The notes below the pieces were generated by a model. That model had not been told where the DNA came from. It made no database searches and worked only from the letters and a program-made list of their open reading frames with translations. From Pseudomonadota bacterium (GTDB lineage Bacteria; Desulfobacterota; Anaeroferrophillalia; Anaeroferrophillales; Tharpellaceae), in contig WFRP01000201.1 in the NCBI GenBank assembly GCA_015486505.1, positions 1-8,124 on the forward strand: a stretch of DNA of 8,124 bases, read 5' to 3'. The translations under genes were made by a program, and so were the position numbers. Position 1 is the first letter of the stretch, and every line of letters starts with the position of its first letter. Positions 1-6,536 of the stretch are shown here, piece after piece.

Positions 1-100
1 CGTTAAGATTTCTGTTTTTCCTTTAAGCTCGCTGCGCCCGCCTTGCAAAACTCGCTTACGCTCAAACAGTTGCAATGCTAATGGGCTCCCGCTCGCTTCC
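1..100 (+). repeat. Terminal direct repeat, left copy (100 bp, exact match to 8025-8124)
   Basis: Every base of 1-100 matches 8025-8124 in the same orientation. Because the match reaches both extreme ends of the window, it may be an assembly overlap, either from a circular molecule or from a repeat node in the assembly graph, rather than two separate genomic copies. Confidence 0.95.
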
Positions 101-190
101 GAAAAACAACGAAATCGTTTCCGCAACCGCTTACGAAAAACCACCCCCGCCCCCTTCAGAAGGTGGGGTAAAATTTGGCTGAATAGTTAC
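1..190. mobile_element. Right part of a non-coding repeat element with a terminal inverted repeat (MITE-like)
   Basis: The stretch ends in GGCTGAATAGTTAC (177-190), the exact reverse complement of GTAACTATTCAGCC at 7976-7989 near the other end of the window. Its first 100 bases are identical to 8025-8124. If the two ends are overlapped through that shared block, the composite is 239 bp, bounded by perfect 14-bp inverted repeats. I see no convincing reading frame; the interior is full of short degenerate GCTCGCT/CGCTTACG/GCTTCCG motifs. This looks like a MITE or other non-autonomous repeat. The family is not identified, and the composite is inferred from two partial copies. Confidence 0.55.
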
Positions 191-479
191 AACAAGGATT
201 CGGTTTCAAACCCGAAAATTAAAAATTCAAGATCCGTCAATGTCCGTTTCTTTATACACAAACAGATAAAAAAAACAACTCACAAATAGGCGGCGGCTGC
301 GGAAAAATAACTCTGAGCAGATTTGTGAGTCTTTTCACACTTGACTTTAACCACCTTTAATGTTAGACAACAAATTTAATATTATCAATGAGTTACAATT
401 GCAATAACGAAAATATTCGGCTTGACCGGATTAGCACTTAAGTTACAGAGAAAACCAGCGAACTTTGCTTCGCCCGCGC

Positions 480-498
480 CCAACGGAAATGCCCTTGG
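480..498. repeat. REP-like hairpin, copy 1
   Basis: CCAA (480-483) pairs with TTGG (495-498). Inside, after a C-C mismatch, GG (485-486) pairs with CC (492-493) around the loop AAATG. Positions 480-499 match 7743-7762 at 17 of 20 bases. Two of the three differences form a compensatory pair in the stem, which supports this as a real structured repeat. The layout resembles REP elements associated with TnpA-REP transposases, but no such transposase is in the window. Confidence 0.5.
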
Positions 499-510
499 GG
501 GGCTTCGCAC

Positions 511-535
511 GGGGACTAAATTAAATTCTGTCCCC
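511..535. repeat. Palindromic repeat GGGGAC...GTCCCC
   Basis: GGGGAC at 511-516 and GTCCCC at 530-535 form perfect 6-bp arms around an AT-rich, partly self-complementary centre (TAAATTAAATTCT). It lies 12 bases after the copy 1 hairpin. Palindromes of this form often accompany REP-type elements in related bacteria; that link is from general knowledge and is not shown here. Confidence 0.45.
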
Positions 536-626
536 ACATCGAGGTAGTTTGGAACGGTAGCCGAATATTGACACAATAAAACTGTTATCTCTTCATGTCT
601 TATCGAAAAAAGCAAACTTTCTCAAA

Positions 627-2786
627 ATGGATCAACAAAAAATCATGGCTGTCACACATCATAAAAAAGTGGCCGTGGAACTCGGGCTTAAGGAACGACA
701 GGTAAAAGCGGTGGCCGAACTTTTCCACAACGGGGCGACGGTACCTTTTATTGCCCGTTATCGGAAAGAGGCCACCGGAGATCTCGATGAAGTTGCCATC
801 AGAAGCATCGAACAGCATCTGAAAAAATTATCCGACCTCGAAAAACGCCGACTTACGATCAAAAAATCTCTGCTTGAACTCAAGTTATTAACTCCGCAAC
901 TTCAACATAAACTTGATAATGCCGCCTCGCTGAGCGAGCTTGAAGATCTCTATCTTCCCTACCGTCCCAAACGCCGGACTAAGGCCGCAGTTGCCCGCGA
1001 ACGCGGCCTGCAGCCCCTGGCTGATATTCTCTTCACACAACAAGATTTTGCCCCGGAAATTAAGGCAGAGTTTTTTGTCGATCCCCAAAAAGAGATTTTG
1101 AACAGTGCCGAAGCTCTGGCCGGAGCCCGGGATATTATCGCTGAAAAAATAAACGAAAATCCAAACGCCCGCGCCCGCCTGCGGCGGCTGTTCACCACTG
1201 AGAGTGAAATAAAAGCGCAGCTCATCAAGGGTAGAGAGCAGGAAGGCAGCAAATTCAGCGACTATTTCAACCACCATGAAAAGAGTACCAAAGTTGCCGG
1301 TCACCGGCTGCTGGCGATGTTGCGGGGCGAAAGAGAGAAAATTTTACGGATATCCATTCGGCCACCGCTTGAAACAGCCCTGAAAATTCTCAATAAATTA
1401 TTTCTCAAAAGTGATAACGCCGCGGCCCGGGAAGTTGAAATCGCCCTTGTCGATGCCTACAAAAGATTACTGGCCCCGAGTCTGGAAAATGAGCTTCGGC
1501 AAACCCTGACAGAGCGCGCCGAAACTGAAGCCATTAACGTTTTTGCGACCAATCTGCAGGAGCTGCTTCTGGCGCCGCCCTTAGGTATGAAAAGGGTGCT
1601 GGCACTGGATCCGGGGTTTCGCAGCGGGGCCAAATTCGCGGTACTTTCAGCTGCGGGTGAGCTTCTGGAACATGGGGTCATCTATCCGGCGACATCAACC
1701 AAAGCCGGAAGCGAGGCGGCGTCTGCCGTGCAGGATATCTGCCGCCGCCACGCTATAGAAGCGATTGCCATCGGCAACGGAACCGCCGGCCGGGAGACTG
1801 AAACCTTTATTCGCGGGCTCAATCTTCCCGCGACTCCGGTCATCGCCATGGTTAATGAAGCCGGCGCTTCAGTCTATTCGGCCTCGGAAAACGCCCGGAT
1901 TGAGTTTCCCGACCACGATATCACCGTCCGCGGAGCCGTTTCCATCGGCCGCCGGCTGCAGGATCCGCTGGCCGAATTAATCAAAATCGACGCCCGGGCG
2001 ATCGGGGTCGGTCAATACCAGCATGATGTCAACCAGAAACATCTGCAGCAACGCCTGGATGAGGTGGTTATCAGCTGTGTCAACCGGGTCGGTGTCGAAG
2101 TTAACAGCGCCAGTGTTCAGCTTTTAAGCTACGTTGCCGGACTGAATCAGACTATTGCCCGCAATATTGTCCGCTACCGGATCGAAAACGGCCCCTTCCG
2201 CAGCCGGAAAGAGTTTTTGCAAGTTCCCCGTTTAGGAGCTAAAGCTTTTGAACAGGCGGCCGGTTTTCTGCGGATTAAAAACAGCTCCAACCCCTTGGAT
2301 GCCAGTGCCGTCCACCCGGAAAACTACGCTCTGGTCGCCGATATGGCCCGGGATTGCGGAGTTTCAATCCAAAAACTTATCACCGACGAAAATGCCCGGC
2401 AAAAGATTGATATAGAAAAGTATATCTCTGCAACTGTCGGCCGGCCGACGCTTGCAGATATTGTTGCCGAACTTGAGCGTCCGGGCCGGGATCCCCGTTC
2501 CGGGTTTATTGAGTTTCATTTCCAGGACGGAGTTAATCGGATAGGTGATCTGGTTATCGGTATGCGCCTGCCGGGGCTGATCACCAACATCACTAAATTC
2601 GGCGCTTTTGTCGATATCGGTGTTCATCAGGACGGTCTGATTCATATCAGCCAACTTGCCGACCGTTTCGTCAGCAACCCCGGTGAAATCGTCAAACTGG
2701 GACAGCCGGTAACCGTAACCGTCCTGGACATCGATCAAAACCGGCACCGCATCTCCCTGTCGCTGAAAAATGAACAAACCGAATAA
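627..2786 (+). CDS. tex: Tex family transcription accessory protein (S1 RNA-binding domain)
   Basis: A 719-residue cytoplasmic protein, a normal length for bacterial Tex (Bacillus YdcI-like size, slightly shorter than E. coli YhgF). Order of parts: helical N-terminal Tex domain (about 10-200) with GATVPFIARYRKEATGDLDE at 36-55 and PYRPKRRTKA at 111-120; YqgF/RNase H-like domain (about 322-455) with LDPGFRSGAKFAV from 327 and NGTAGRETE at 384-392; the hallmark block RGAVSIGRRLQDPLAE at 435-450 followed by IGVGQYQHDV; helix-hairpin-helix region (about 500-550); C-terminal S1 domain (about 645-714) with GLITNITKFGAFVDIG and ending ISLSLK. Tex binds nucleic acid, associates with transcription and affects gene expression or stress tolerance; no precise biochemical reaction is established. 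There is no strong Shine-Dalgarno site before ATG 627. ATG 645 (residue 7) is an alternative start, also with a poor site. All conserved domains appear intact. Confidence 0.97.
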   Translation: MDQQKIMAVTHHKKVAVELGLKERQVKAVAELFHNGATVPFIARYRKEATGDLDEVAIRSIEQHLKKLSDLEKRRLTIKKSLLELKLLTPQLQHKLDNAASLSELEDLYLPYRPKRRTKAAVARERGLQPLADILFTQQDFAPEIKAEFFVDPQKEILNSAEALAGARDIIAEKINENPNARARLRRLFTTESEIKAQLIKGREQEGSKFSDYFNHHEKSTKVAGHRLLAMLRGEREKILRISIRPPLETALKILNKLFLKSDNAAAREVEIALVDAYKRLLAPSLENELRQTLTERAETEAINVFATNLQELLLAPPLGMKRVLALDPGFRSGAKFAVLSAAGELLEHGVIYPATSTKAGSEAASAVQDICRRHAIEAIAIGNGTAGRETETFIRGLNLPATPVIAMVNEAGASVYSASENARIEFPDHDITVRGAVSIGRRLQDPLAELIKIDARAIGVGQYQHDVNQKHLQQRLDEVVISCVNRVGVEVNSASVQLLSYVAGLNQTIARNIVRYRIENGPFRSRKEFLQVPRLGAKAFEQAAGFLRIKNSSNPLDASAVHPENYALVADMARDCGVSIQKLITDENARQKIDIEKYISATVGRPTLADIVAELERPGRDPRSGFIEFHFQDGVNRIGDLVIGMRLPGLITNITKFGAFVDIGVHQDGLIHISQLADRFVSNPGEIVKLGQPVTVTVLDIDQNRHRISLSLKNEQTE

Positions 2787-2823
2787 CCAATGCCGGGAAA
2801 GACCTTTTTCAGGTAAATTATTC

Positions 2824-2853
2824 TTGACATTCCTACCGGTGATTGTCTATGTC
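2824..2853 (+). promoter_or_regulatory. Possible sigma-70 promoter for the DUF3553 gene
   Basis: A perfect -35 hexamer TTGACA (2824-2829) sits in the 112-bp gap after tex. At 18-bp spacing the -10 candidate is TATGTC (2848-2853), which is weak. A better TATACT (2856-2861) lies too far away (26 bp) to pair with this -35. Position, 46 bp before the start codon, suits a promoter. No clear terminator for tex was seen in this gap. Confidence 0.35.
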
Positions 2854-2885
2854 TATATACTGAAAAAATAAACCCCGATCAGGTG

Positions 2886-2891
2886 TGGAGG
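2886..2891 (+). promoter_or_regulatory. Ribosome binding site fixing the start at 2899
   Basis: TGGAGG lies 7 bases before ATG 2899, a near-ideal Shine-Dalgarno site and spacing, so this start is well supported. Confidence 0.75.
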
Positions 2892-2898
2892 CCGGCTC

Positions 2899-3786
2899 AT
2901 GATTCTCAATAACAAAACCTACATAAGGCACACAAATAAACCTGAGTGGGGCTTAGGTAAAGTAACTCAGGTCTTGAATCCGCAAAAATTCAGCGCATTT
3001 TTTGAAAATAAAGGTCACAAAATATTAATCTATTCGCCGAATTACATCCAGATTGAGTCTGAGATAGAATCGCACCCGCTTCTCGATAATATCGATCTGG
3101 CCAACGCCAAAGCTAAAATGTCCTCCGAACATGTAACCCTGGAACGGATGGTTGCCGGCTTTCTGAAAATTTTCCCGCAGGGCTTTAATGACAAAAAATA
3201 TTACGAAAATGAACGGGGATACAAGTTAAAGGCGTCAAAAAAATTAAACTTCGAACTGAGCCGCGAAAATTTTGCAAAATTACTTGATGACAAAAACTTT
3301 TCGGAAATAACCAGACTTTGCCGATTAATTGCCGGCCAGACAAATCTTATCTATCCCAATGAAATGATGGGCCTCAAAGAGGCCCTGGAATCTCCGGCCC
3401 ACCAGGAGCTTTTTTCGAAATCACTTTTCAACCTGCTCTACGGTGAGCAGAGTCTTAAATCAAGATTTATGGATTTTGCCGGGGTTCTGAGCCGGATTAA
3501 AGCGGATAAATGGACGATTCAGACTTATTTCCTCTATCTCTTCGACCCGGAGCAATATCTTTTTATGAAACCGGTGATCACGCAGAAAGCCGCTAAAATC
3601 TGTAACTTCGAGCTGCATTATGACGCAAAATTAAACTGGCGCACCTATAATAGCCTGCAGAACTTCGGCATCTATTTCAAAACTGAGCTCTGCAAATTCG
3701 GTGAGCATCTCACCCCTAAAGATATGATTGATGTCCAGTCATTTTTCTGGGCGATAGCCAATAAGGATGCATACGGAAAAGATTAA
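2899..3786 (+). CDS. DUF3553 domain-containing protein of unknown function
   Basis: A 295-residue protein with no signal peptide or membrane segment, so probably cytoplasmic. The N-terminus (about 6-46) has the motif RHTNKPEWGLGKV at 10-22 followed by a FFEN strand, which resembles the small Tudor/SH3-like DUF3553 module also seen near UvrD C-termini. The rest (about 80-290) is a mostly alpha-helical region with conserved-looking blocks: FLKIFPQGFNDKKY (88-101), TIQTYFLYLFDPEQYLFMKP (206-225) and PKDMIDVQSFFWAI (273-286). I recall this two-part architecture as a widespread hypothetical protein but know of no assigned function. A DNA- or RNA-associated role is only a guess from the N-terminal module. 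The start is fixed by a strong ribosome binding site, and a promoter-like TTGACA lies upstream. The stop is 40 bp before the next gene's preferred start, so the two are likely co-transcribed. Confidence 0.85.
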   Translation: MILNNKTYIRHTNKPEWGLGKVTQVLNPQKFSAFFENKGHKILIYSPNYIQIESEIESHPLLDNIDLANAKAKMSSEHVTLERMVAGFLKIFPQGFNDKKYYENERGYKLKASKKLNFELSRENFAKLLDDKNFSEITRLCRLIAGQTNLIYPNEMMGLKEALESPAHQELFSKSLFNLLYGEQSLKSRFMDFAGVLSRIKADKWTIQTYFLYLFDPEQYLFMKPVITQKAAKICNFELHYDAKLNWRTYNSLQNFGIYFKTELCKFGEHLTPKDMIDVQSFFWAIANKDAYGKD

Positions 3787-3811
3787 AAATTGTGGACTTT
3801 TGCAATTTTTT

Positions 3812-3818
3812 AAGGGGG
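3812..3818 (+). promoter_or_regulatory. Ribosome binding site choosing the start at 3827
   Basis: AAGGGGG lies 8 bases before ATG 3827. The upstream in-frame ATG at 3767 lies inside the preceding gene, has no such site and would put 20 extra residues ahead of a clear signal peptide. The start at 3827 is therefore preferred. Confidence 0.75.
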
Positions 3819-3826
3819 TCTTTTTT

Positions 3827-6364
3827 ATGAAAAAACCAACCCGAATATTAACTGCCGGTTTCTGTGTTGTCCTTTTTTCTTGTCTGCTGCTTTCTTTAAG
3901 TTTCAAAACCGGAACCTGCCGGGCGGGGTGGGCTGATGGCATAAAAAACAAACTTCGTCCGCCGGCCCTGCTGGTAATAGATGATGACGATGATTTCTTC
4001 GTTGGTGACGATGATTTCTACAAGGAAGATATAACCGGCGACTTCAGGTTCTCCTGGGACGACAACCATGAATGGGATCCCTGGAAAAACCGGGGTAATT
4101 ACCGTTTCTACACCCTCGACGGAGATGTTTACTGCATTCGCGGCAAATATGGTCACGGACTTGATCTTTTCAAATATGACCGTAAACATAGTGAAATACA
4201 TTTCCGGCGCCAGATTTTCGACGACGACTATTCCCTGACCGGGCCTGAATTCGACCCGCTGCTGTTCGCCTACCAGGGTCATTATTACGCGATCCATTAT
4301 TACGAAAGCTTTGTCCCTCAATATGATGACACGCCGGAATACGAGGGGCGCCGCTTCCTGCTGGCTTATGCCGACGGTTTAACAAAAGATGACAAGTGGC
4401 ACTGGACCGACAATATGCCGGTTGACGGCCGCCATCATGAATTCAAAATCTACCGCGGGGCCGCCGCCGACAGCGACTATCTCTACCTGGTTTACGACAG
4501 TTATGTTAAAGATGATAAACTTCACTACTATGAAGAGGATATCTATATTGACAAAGCGGTGATCGATGCCGACCACCGGCTTAAAGTGCTGCATACTTAT
4601 GAACTCCATGATGTTATGGCCCGGGAGACTCAACACCCTTATGCCGTAACCTCCTTTACGCATCCCGACGGCAACATCCGCCTCCTGATCTCATATTCGG
4701 CCGAGAATAACGACGACAAAGAGAACAAGGGCGGCGGCGTCCTGGTTTTTGACCCAGCTCACGATAAGCACAAGCATCTCTACACCAGCAAGAAATTCGC
4801 CTTCAGTATCCGGGCCGTTCACGGAACCATCAAAGGTGACCGCCATTCACCTTCCGGCAGCCGGGAAGACAGGGACCGTATTCAGGTATTTTACAACCAC
4901 TGCACCCCATCCCACTGGGATGGGATTCACCATATTGACGACCGGGGAACCTTCTACTACCGCACCTACCGTATCGAAAGAGATGACGATAACGCAGATA
5001 AGATTGTCTATAATTACGAGCCGGTAGCCAAAGGTGAAATCAAGCTGGGCAATGCCGACTATCATCCCGACAACTGGGACCGGATGAATCTTGATGTCGC
5101 CGGCCTGTTGAAACCGGTCAAACTGGATGATGACCCGGCCGGATATAATCTCGAGCAGCGCCTCTGGATGTTCTACACTGACAAAGACGGTATTGTCCGG
5201 GGCCAGGGTTTCATTTCCGACATCTGGCACTATATCCCCCAGCGTCAGCCTGACGGCGGCATGGCCAGTTATGTTGAAAGTTCCGATCTTTGGGATACCG
5301 AGACCTACGGCGATAAAATCAAAAAAACCTGGATTCTCTACGGCATCATCGAGGGAGCCCCGCCCTGTTCCATCGACTGGGAGAAATGGTCGCCGGAAAG
5401 CCACCACCCCGCCGACAAACCACCTTCCAGCATATCGTATATCGAAGAGAAGGAACAGAAATGTCAGGTAAGCCTGAAGAGTGCGGCCTCATGGTATTGG
5501 CAGGTCGGAGCCGAGGGTGGGATTGTCGGCGGTGAAACCAGATTCAGCTTGAAATTATCACATGAGATCGAAAACAGTATCTCAACTACTATCGGCTCGG
5601 ACCTGACTTTTGATCTGAACAAAAAGATGCAGATTCTGGGAGCCAAACTTTATGTTGTCCCGAAGGTAAAACGAATTACTTACGCTCTTTTCCCGTGGTG
5701 GGAAGAGGATTTCAGCCGTAAGCATTCAGCTAACCAGATCTTCAGCTATCGTTTTCTGGCCGCCGCCGACCGCTCTCACACCGAATACCTGCCGTTGACC
5801 GACCCACTTTTCGGCTTTACCGATGCGGAGCACCAGAACAGTTTCGATACGAGTCTCTTTAACGATCCTTCACTGGCGGTCTGGATGATTGATAGTTATG
5901 CGGCCGGCAGCGGCCGGCGCAACCTGCAGGATAATCAGGATAAAGCCGTCATCCTGCCTCTCGAATGGCACTGTCCCGGTACCGGAGATGAGGCCTGGTT
6001 CGACGAGGTACGCGAACAATCGATCACCACCAGTCAGGAGAATGAATTTGACGTTTCAACGGAAGTTGAGTTGCCGAGTGTTTTTTCAATCAGCGGCGGT
6101 GTTTCCTTCTCCTGGGAACTCAAGTCTCAGGTCACAACCCAGCTTTCCCGGAAACTCGAGTTATCTTACGGATACCTGATTGAAGATAACGACGGCCCCA
6201 ATATCTCCGGCCTGGAACTGACCGCCTACTGGTTTTATGATCCCGACAAAATCAAGGATCTCTGGTACATGGACTATCTGGAGAAAGGCGAACATCCGTG
6301 GTATATCGGTTATGTCGTAGAAAAGGTCTACGATCAATGCGGACCTGCTGACGGCGGCAGTTGA
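3827..6364 (+). CDS. Large secreted Asp-rich protein of unknown function, beta-propeller-like N-terminal half
   Basis: An 845-residue protein I do not recognise. Residues 1-34 form a Sec signal peptide: MKKPTR, a hydrophobic core (about 8-26), and likely cleavage after CRA. There is no proper lipobox, so it should be released to the periplasm or outside. Next come acidic clusters (DDDDD at 52-56, DDD at 61-63 and 132-134) that could bind calcium. Residues about 80-480 contain recurring blade-like strand sets such as YLYLVYDSYV, IRLLISYSAE, RIQVFYNH and RLWMFYTDKDGIVRG, which suggest a beta-propeller or sialidase-like fold. Residues about 545-600 and 730-783 are two Ser/Thr-rich alternating beta stretches that look alike (FSLKLSHEIENSIST and FSWELKSQVTTQLSR). 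This pattern resembles strands of aerolysin-type beta-pore-forming proteins, but I cannot establish homology. A strong hairpin terminator follows the stop. That the gene is real is near certain; its function is open. Confidence 0.85.
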   Translation: MKKPTRILTAGFCVVLFSCLLLSLSFKTGTCRAGWADGIKNKLRPPALLVIDDDDDFFVGDDDFYKEDITGDFRFSWDDNHEWDPWKNRGNYRFYTLDGDVYCIRGKYGHGLDLFKYDRKHSEIHFRRQIFDDDYSLTGPEFDPLLFAYQGHYYAIHYYESFVPQYDDTPEYEGRRFLLAYADGLTKDDKWHWTDNMPVDGRHHEFKIYRGAAADSDYLYLVYDSYVKDDKLHYYEEDIYIDKAVIDADHRLKVLHTYELHDVMARETQHPYAVTSFTHPDGNIRLLISYSAENNDDKENKGGGVLVFDPAHDKHKHLYTSKKFAFSIRAVHGTIKGDRHSPSGSREDRDRIQVFYNHCTPSHWDGIHHIDDRGTFYYRTYRIERDDDNADKIVYNYEPVAKGEIKLGNADYHPDNWDRMNLDVAGLLKPVKLDDDPAGYNLEQRLWMFYTDKDGIVRGQGFISDIWHYIPQRQPDGGMASYVESSDLWDTETYGDKIKKTWILYGIIEGAPPCSIDWEKWSPESHHPADKPPSSISYIEEKEQKCQVSLKSAASWYWQVGAEGGIVGGETRFSLKLSHEIENSISTTIGSDLTFDLNKKMQILGAKLYVVPKVKRITYALFPWWEEDFSRKHSANQIFSYRFLAAADRSHTEYLPLTDPLFGFTDAEHQNSFDTSLFNDPSLAVWMIDSYAAGSGRRNLQDNQDKAVILPLEWHCPGTGDEAWFDEVREQSITTSQENEFDVSTEVELPSVFSISGGVSFSWELKSQVTTQLSRKLELSYGYLIEDNDGPNISGLELTAYWFYDPDKIKDLWYMDYLEKGEHPWYIGYVVEKVYDQCGPADGGS

Positions 6365-6392
6365 AACCGGCTGTAACTTAATCAATATAGAT

Positions 6393-6431
6393 AAAAAAGG
6401 GCGCGACAATTGAATTGTCGCGCCTTTTTTT
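6393..6431. terminator. Rho-independent terminator, probably bidirectional
   Basis: A perfect stem GGCGCGACAA (6400-6409) / TTGTCGCGCC (6415-6424) closes a 5-base loop. It is preceded by six A and followed by seven T. It lies 28 bp after the stop of the secreted-protein gene. Read on the minus strand it is followed, after one C, by six T, and lies about 105 bp past the convergent cytochrome stop, so it can serve both genes. Confidence 0.93.
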
Positions 6432-6439
6432 GTGGAGCG

Positions 6440-6503
6440 CGGGGTCAGGCTTGACTTATGGCTTGAACCCTTTTGCGTCTTTGCGGGATTGTTTCCGCGT
6501 TAG
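6440..6503. repeat. Dispersed repeat fragment with GCGGG hairpin downstream of the cytochrome gene
   Basis: GCGGGATTGTTTCCGC at 6483-6498 followed by GTTAG closely matches the hairpin motifs at 7655-7671 and 7790-7806 inside the cytochrome 5' end, in the same orientation. The stem is kept here with one G-U pair. The preceding GGGGTCAGGCTTGAC (about 6441-6455) resembles another common palindromic-repeat half. The cytochrome gene is thus bracketed by related repeats. The rest of the 6432-6536 gap shows nothing else. Confidence 0.5.
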
Positions 6504-6536
6504 AGTGTTTTTGAGCCCGGCAGATAATTACATATT

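Larger units (their letters stand above)
412..569. repeat. 158-bp segment bounded by 11-bp inverted repeats
   Basis: AATATTCGGCT at 412-422 is the exact reverse complement of AGCCGAATATT at 559-569; a short ACCG match continues inward with a two-base offset. The segment encloses the REP-like hairpin and the GGGGAC palindrome, so it may be a small repeat unit inserted upstream of tex. CAATAA occurs just outside both ends (402-407 and 574-579), but the spacing is uneven and it is too weak to call a target duplication. Confidence 0.35.
191..626. other. Non-coding region upstream of tex
   Basis: About 430 bp without a credible gene. It contains an imperfect hairpin at about 199-216 (TTCGGTTT paired with AAACCCGAA), an 11-bp inverted repeat pair at 412-422 and 559-569, a REP-like hairpin at 480-498 and a GGGGAC/GTCCCC palindrome at 511-535. 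A consensus -35 hexamer TTGACA lies at 568-573, but the best -10 at 17-bp spacing is only CTTCAT, so I do not call a promoter. No tRNA or riboswitch fold was recognised. The minus strand is open across 385-615, but this appears to be translated repeat sequence. Confidence 0.6.

Noticed and set aside
568..596. Promoter for tex with TTGACA at 568-573
   Set aside because: The -35 is perfect, but at 16-18 bp spacing the best -10 matches only 3 of 6 bases.
385..615. Minus-strand open frame of 76 codons upstream of tex
   Set aside because: It runs through the palindromic repeat region; its protein is just translated repeat and there is no ribosome binding site or domain.
888..1304. Antisense frames within tex
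   Set aside because: Tex domains are continuous and conserved on the plus strand across this span.
2787..2898. Terminator after tex (ACCT-TTTTC-AGGT)
   Set aside because: The stem is only 4 bp and has no following T-run.
3767..3826. Upstream ATG extending the secreted protein by 20 residues
   Set aside because: It overlaps the preceding gene, lacks a ribosome binding site and would bury the signal peptide; the start at 3827 has AAGGGGG at good spacing.
3860..3925. Lipoprotein signal in the secreted protein
   Set aside because: The cysteines at residues 19 and 31 are preceded by LFS and TGT, neither a proper lipobox; ordinary Sec cleavage after CRA fits better.
4847..5407. Long minus-strand frame opposite the secreted-protein gene
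   Set aside because: A shadow of a high-complexity coding region with no start signal or recognisable domain.
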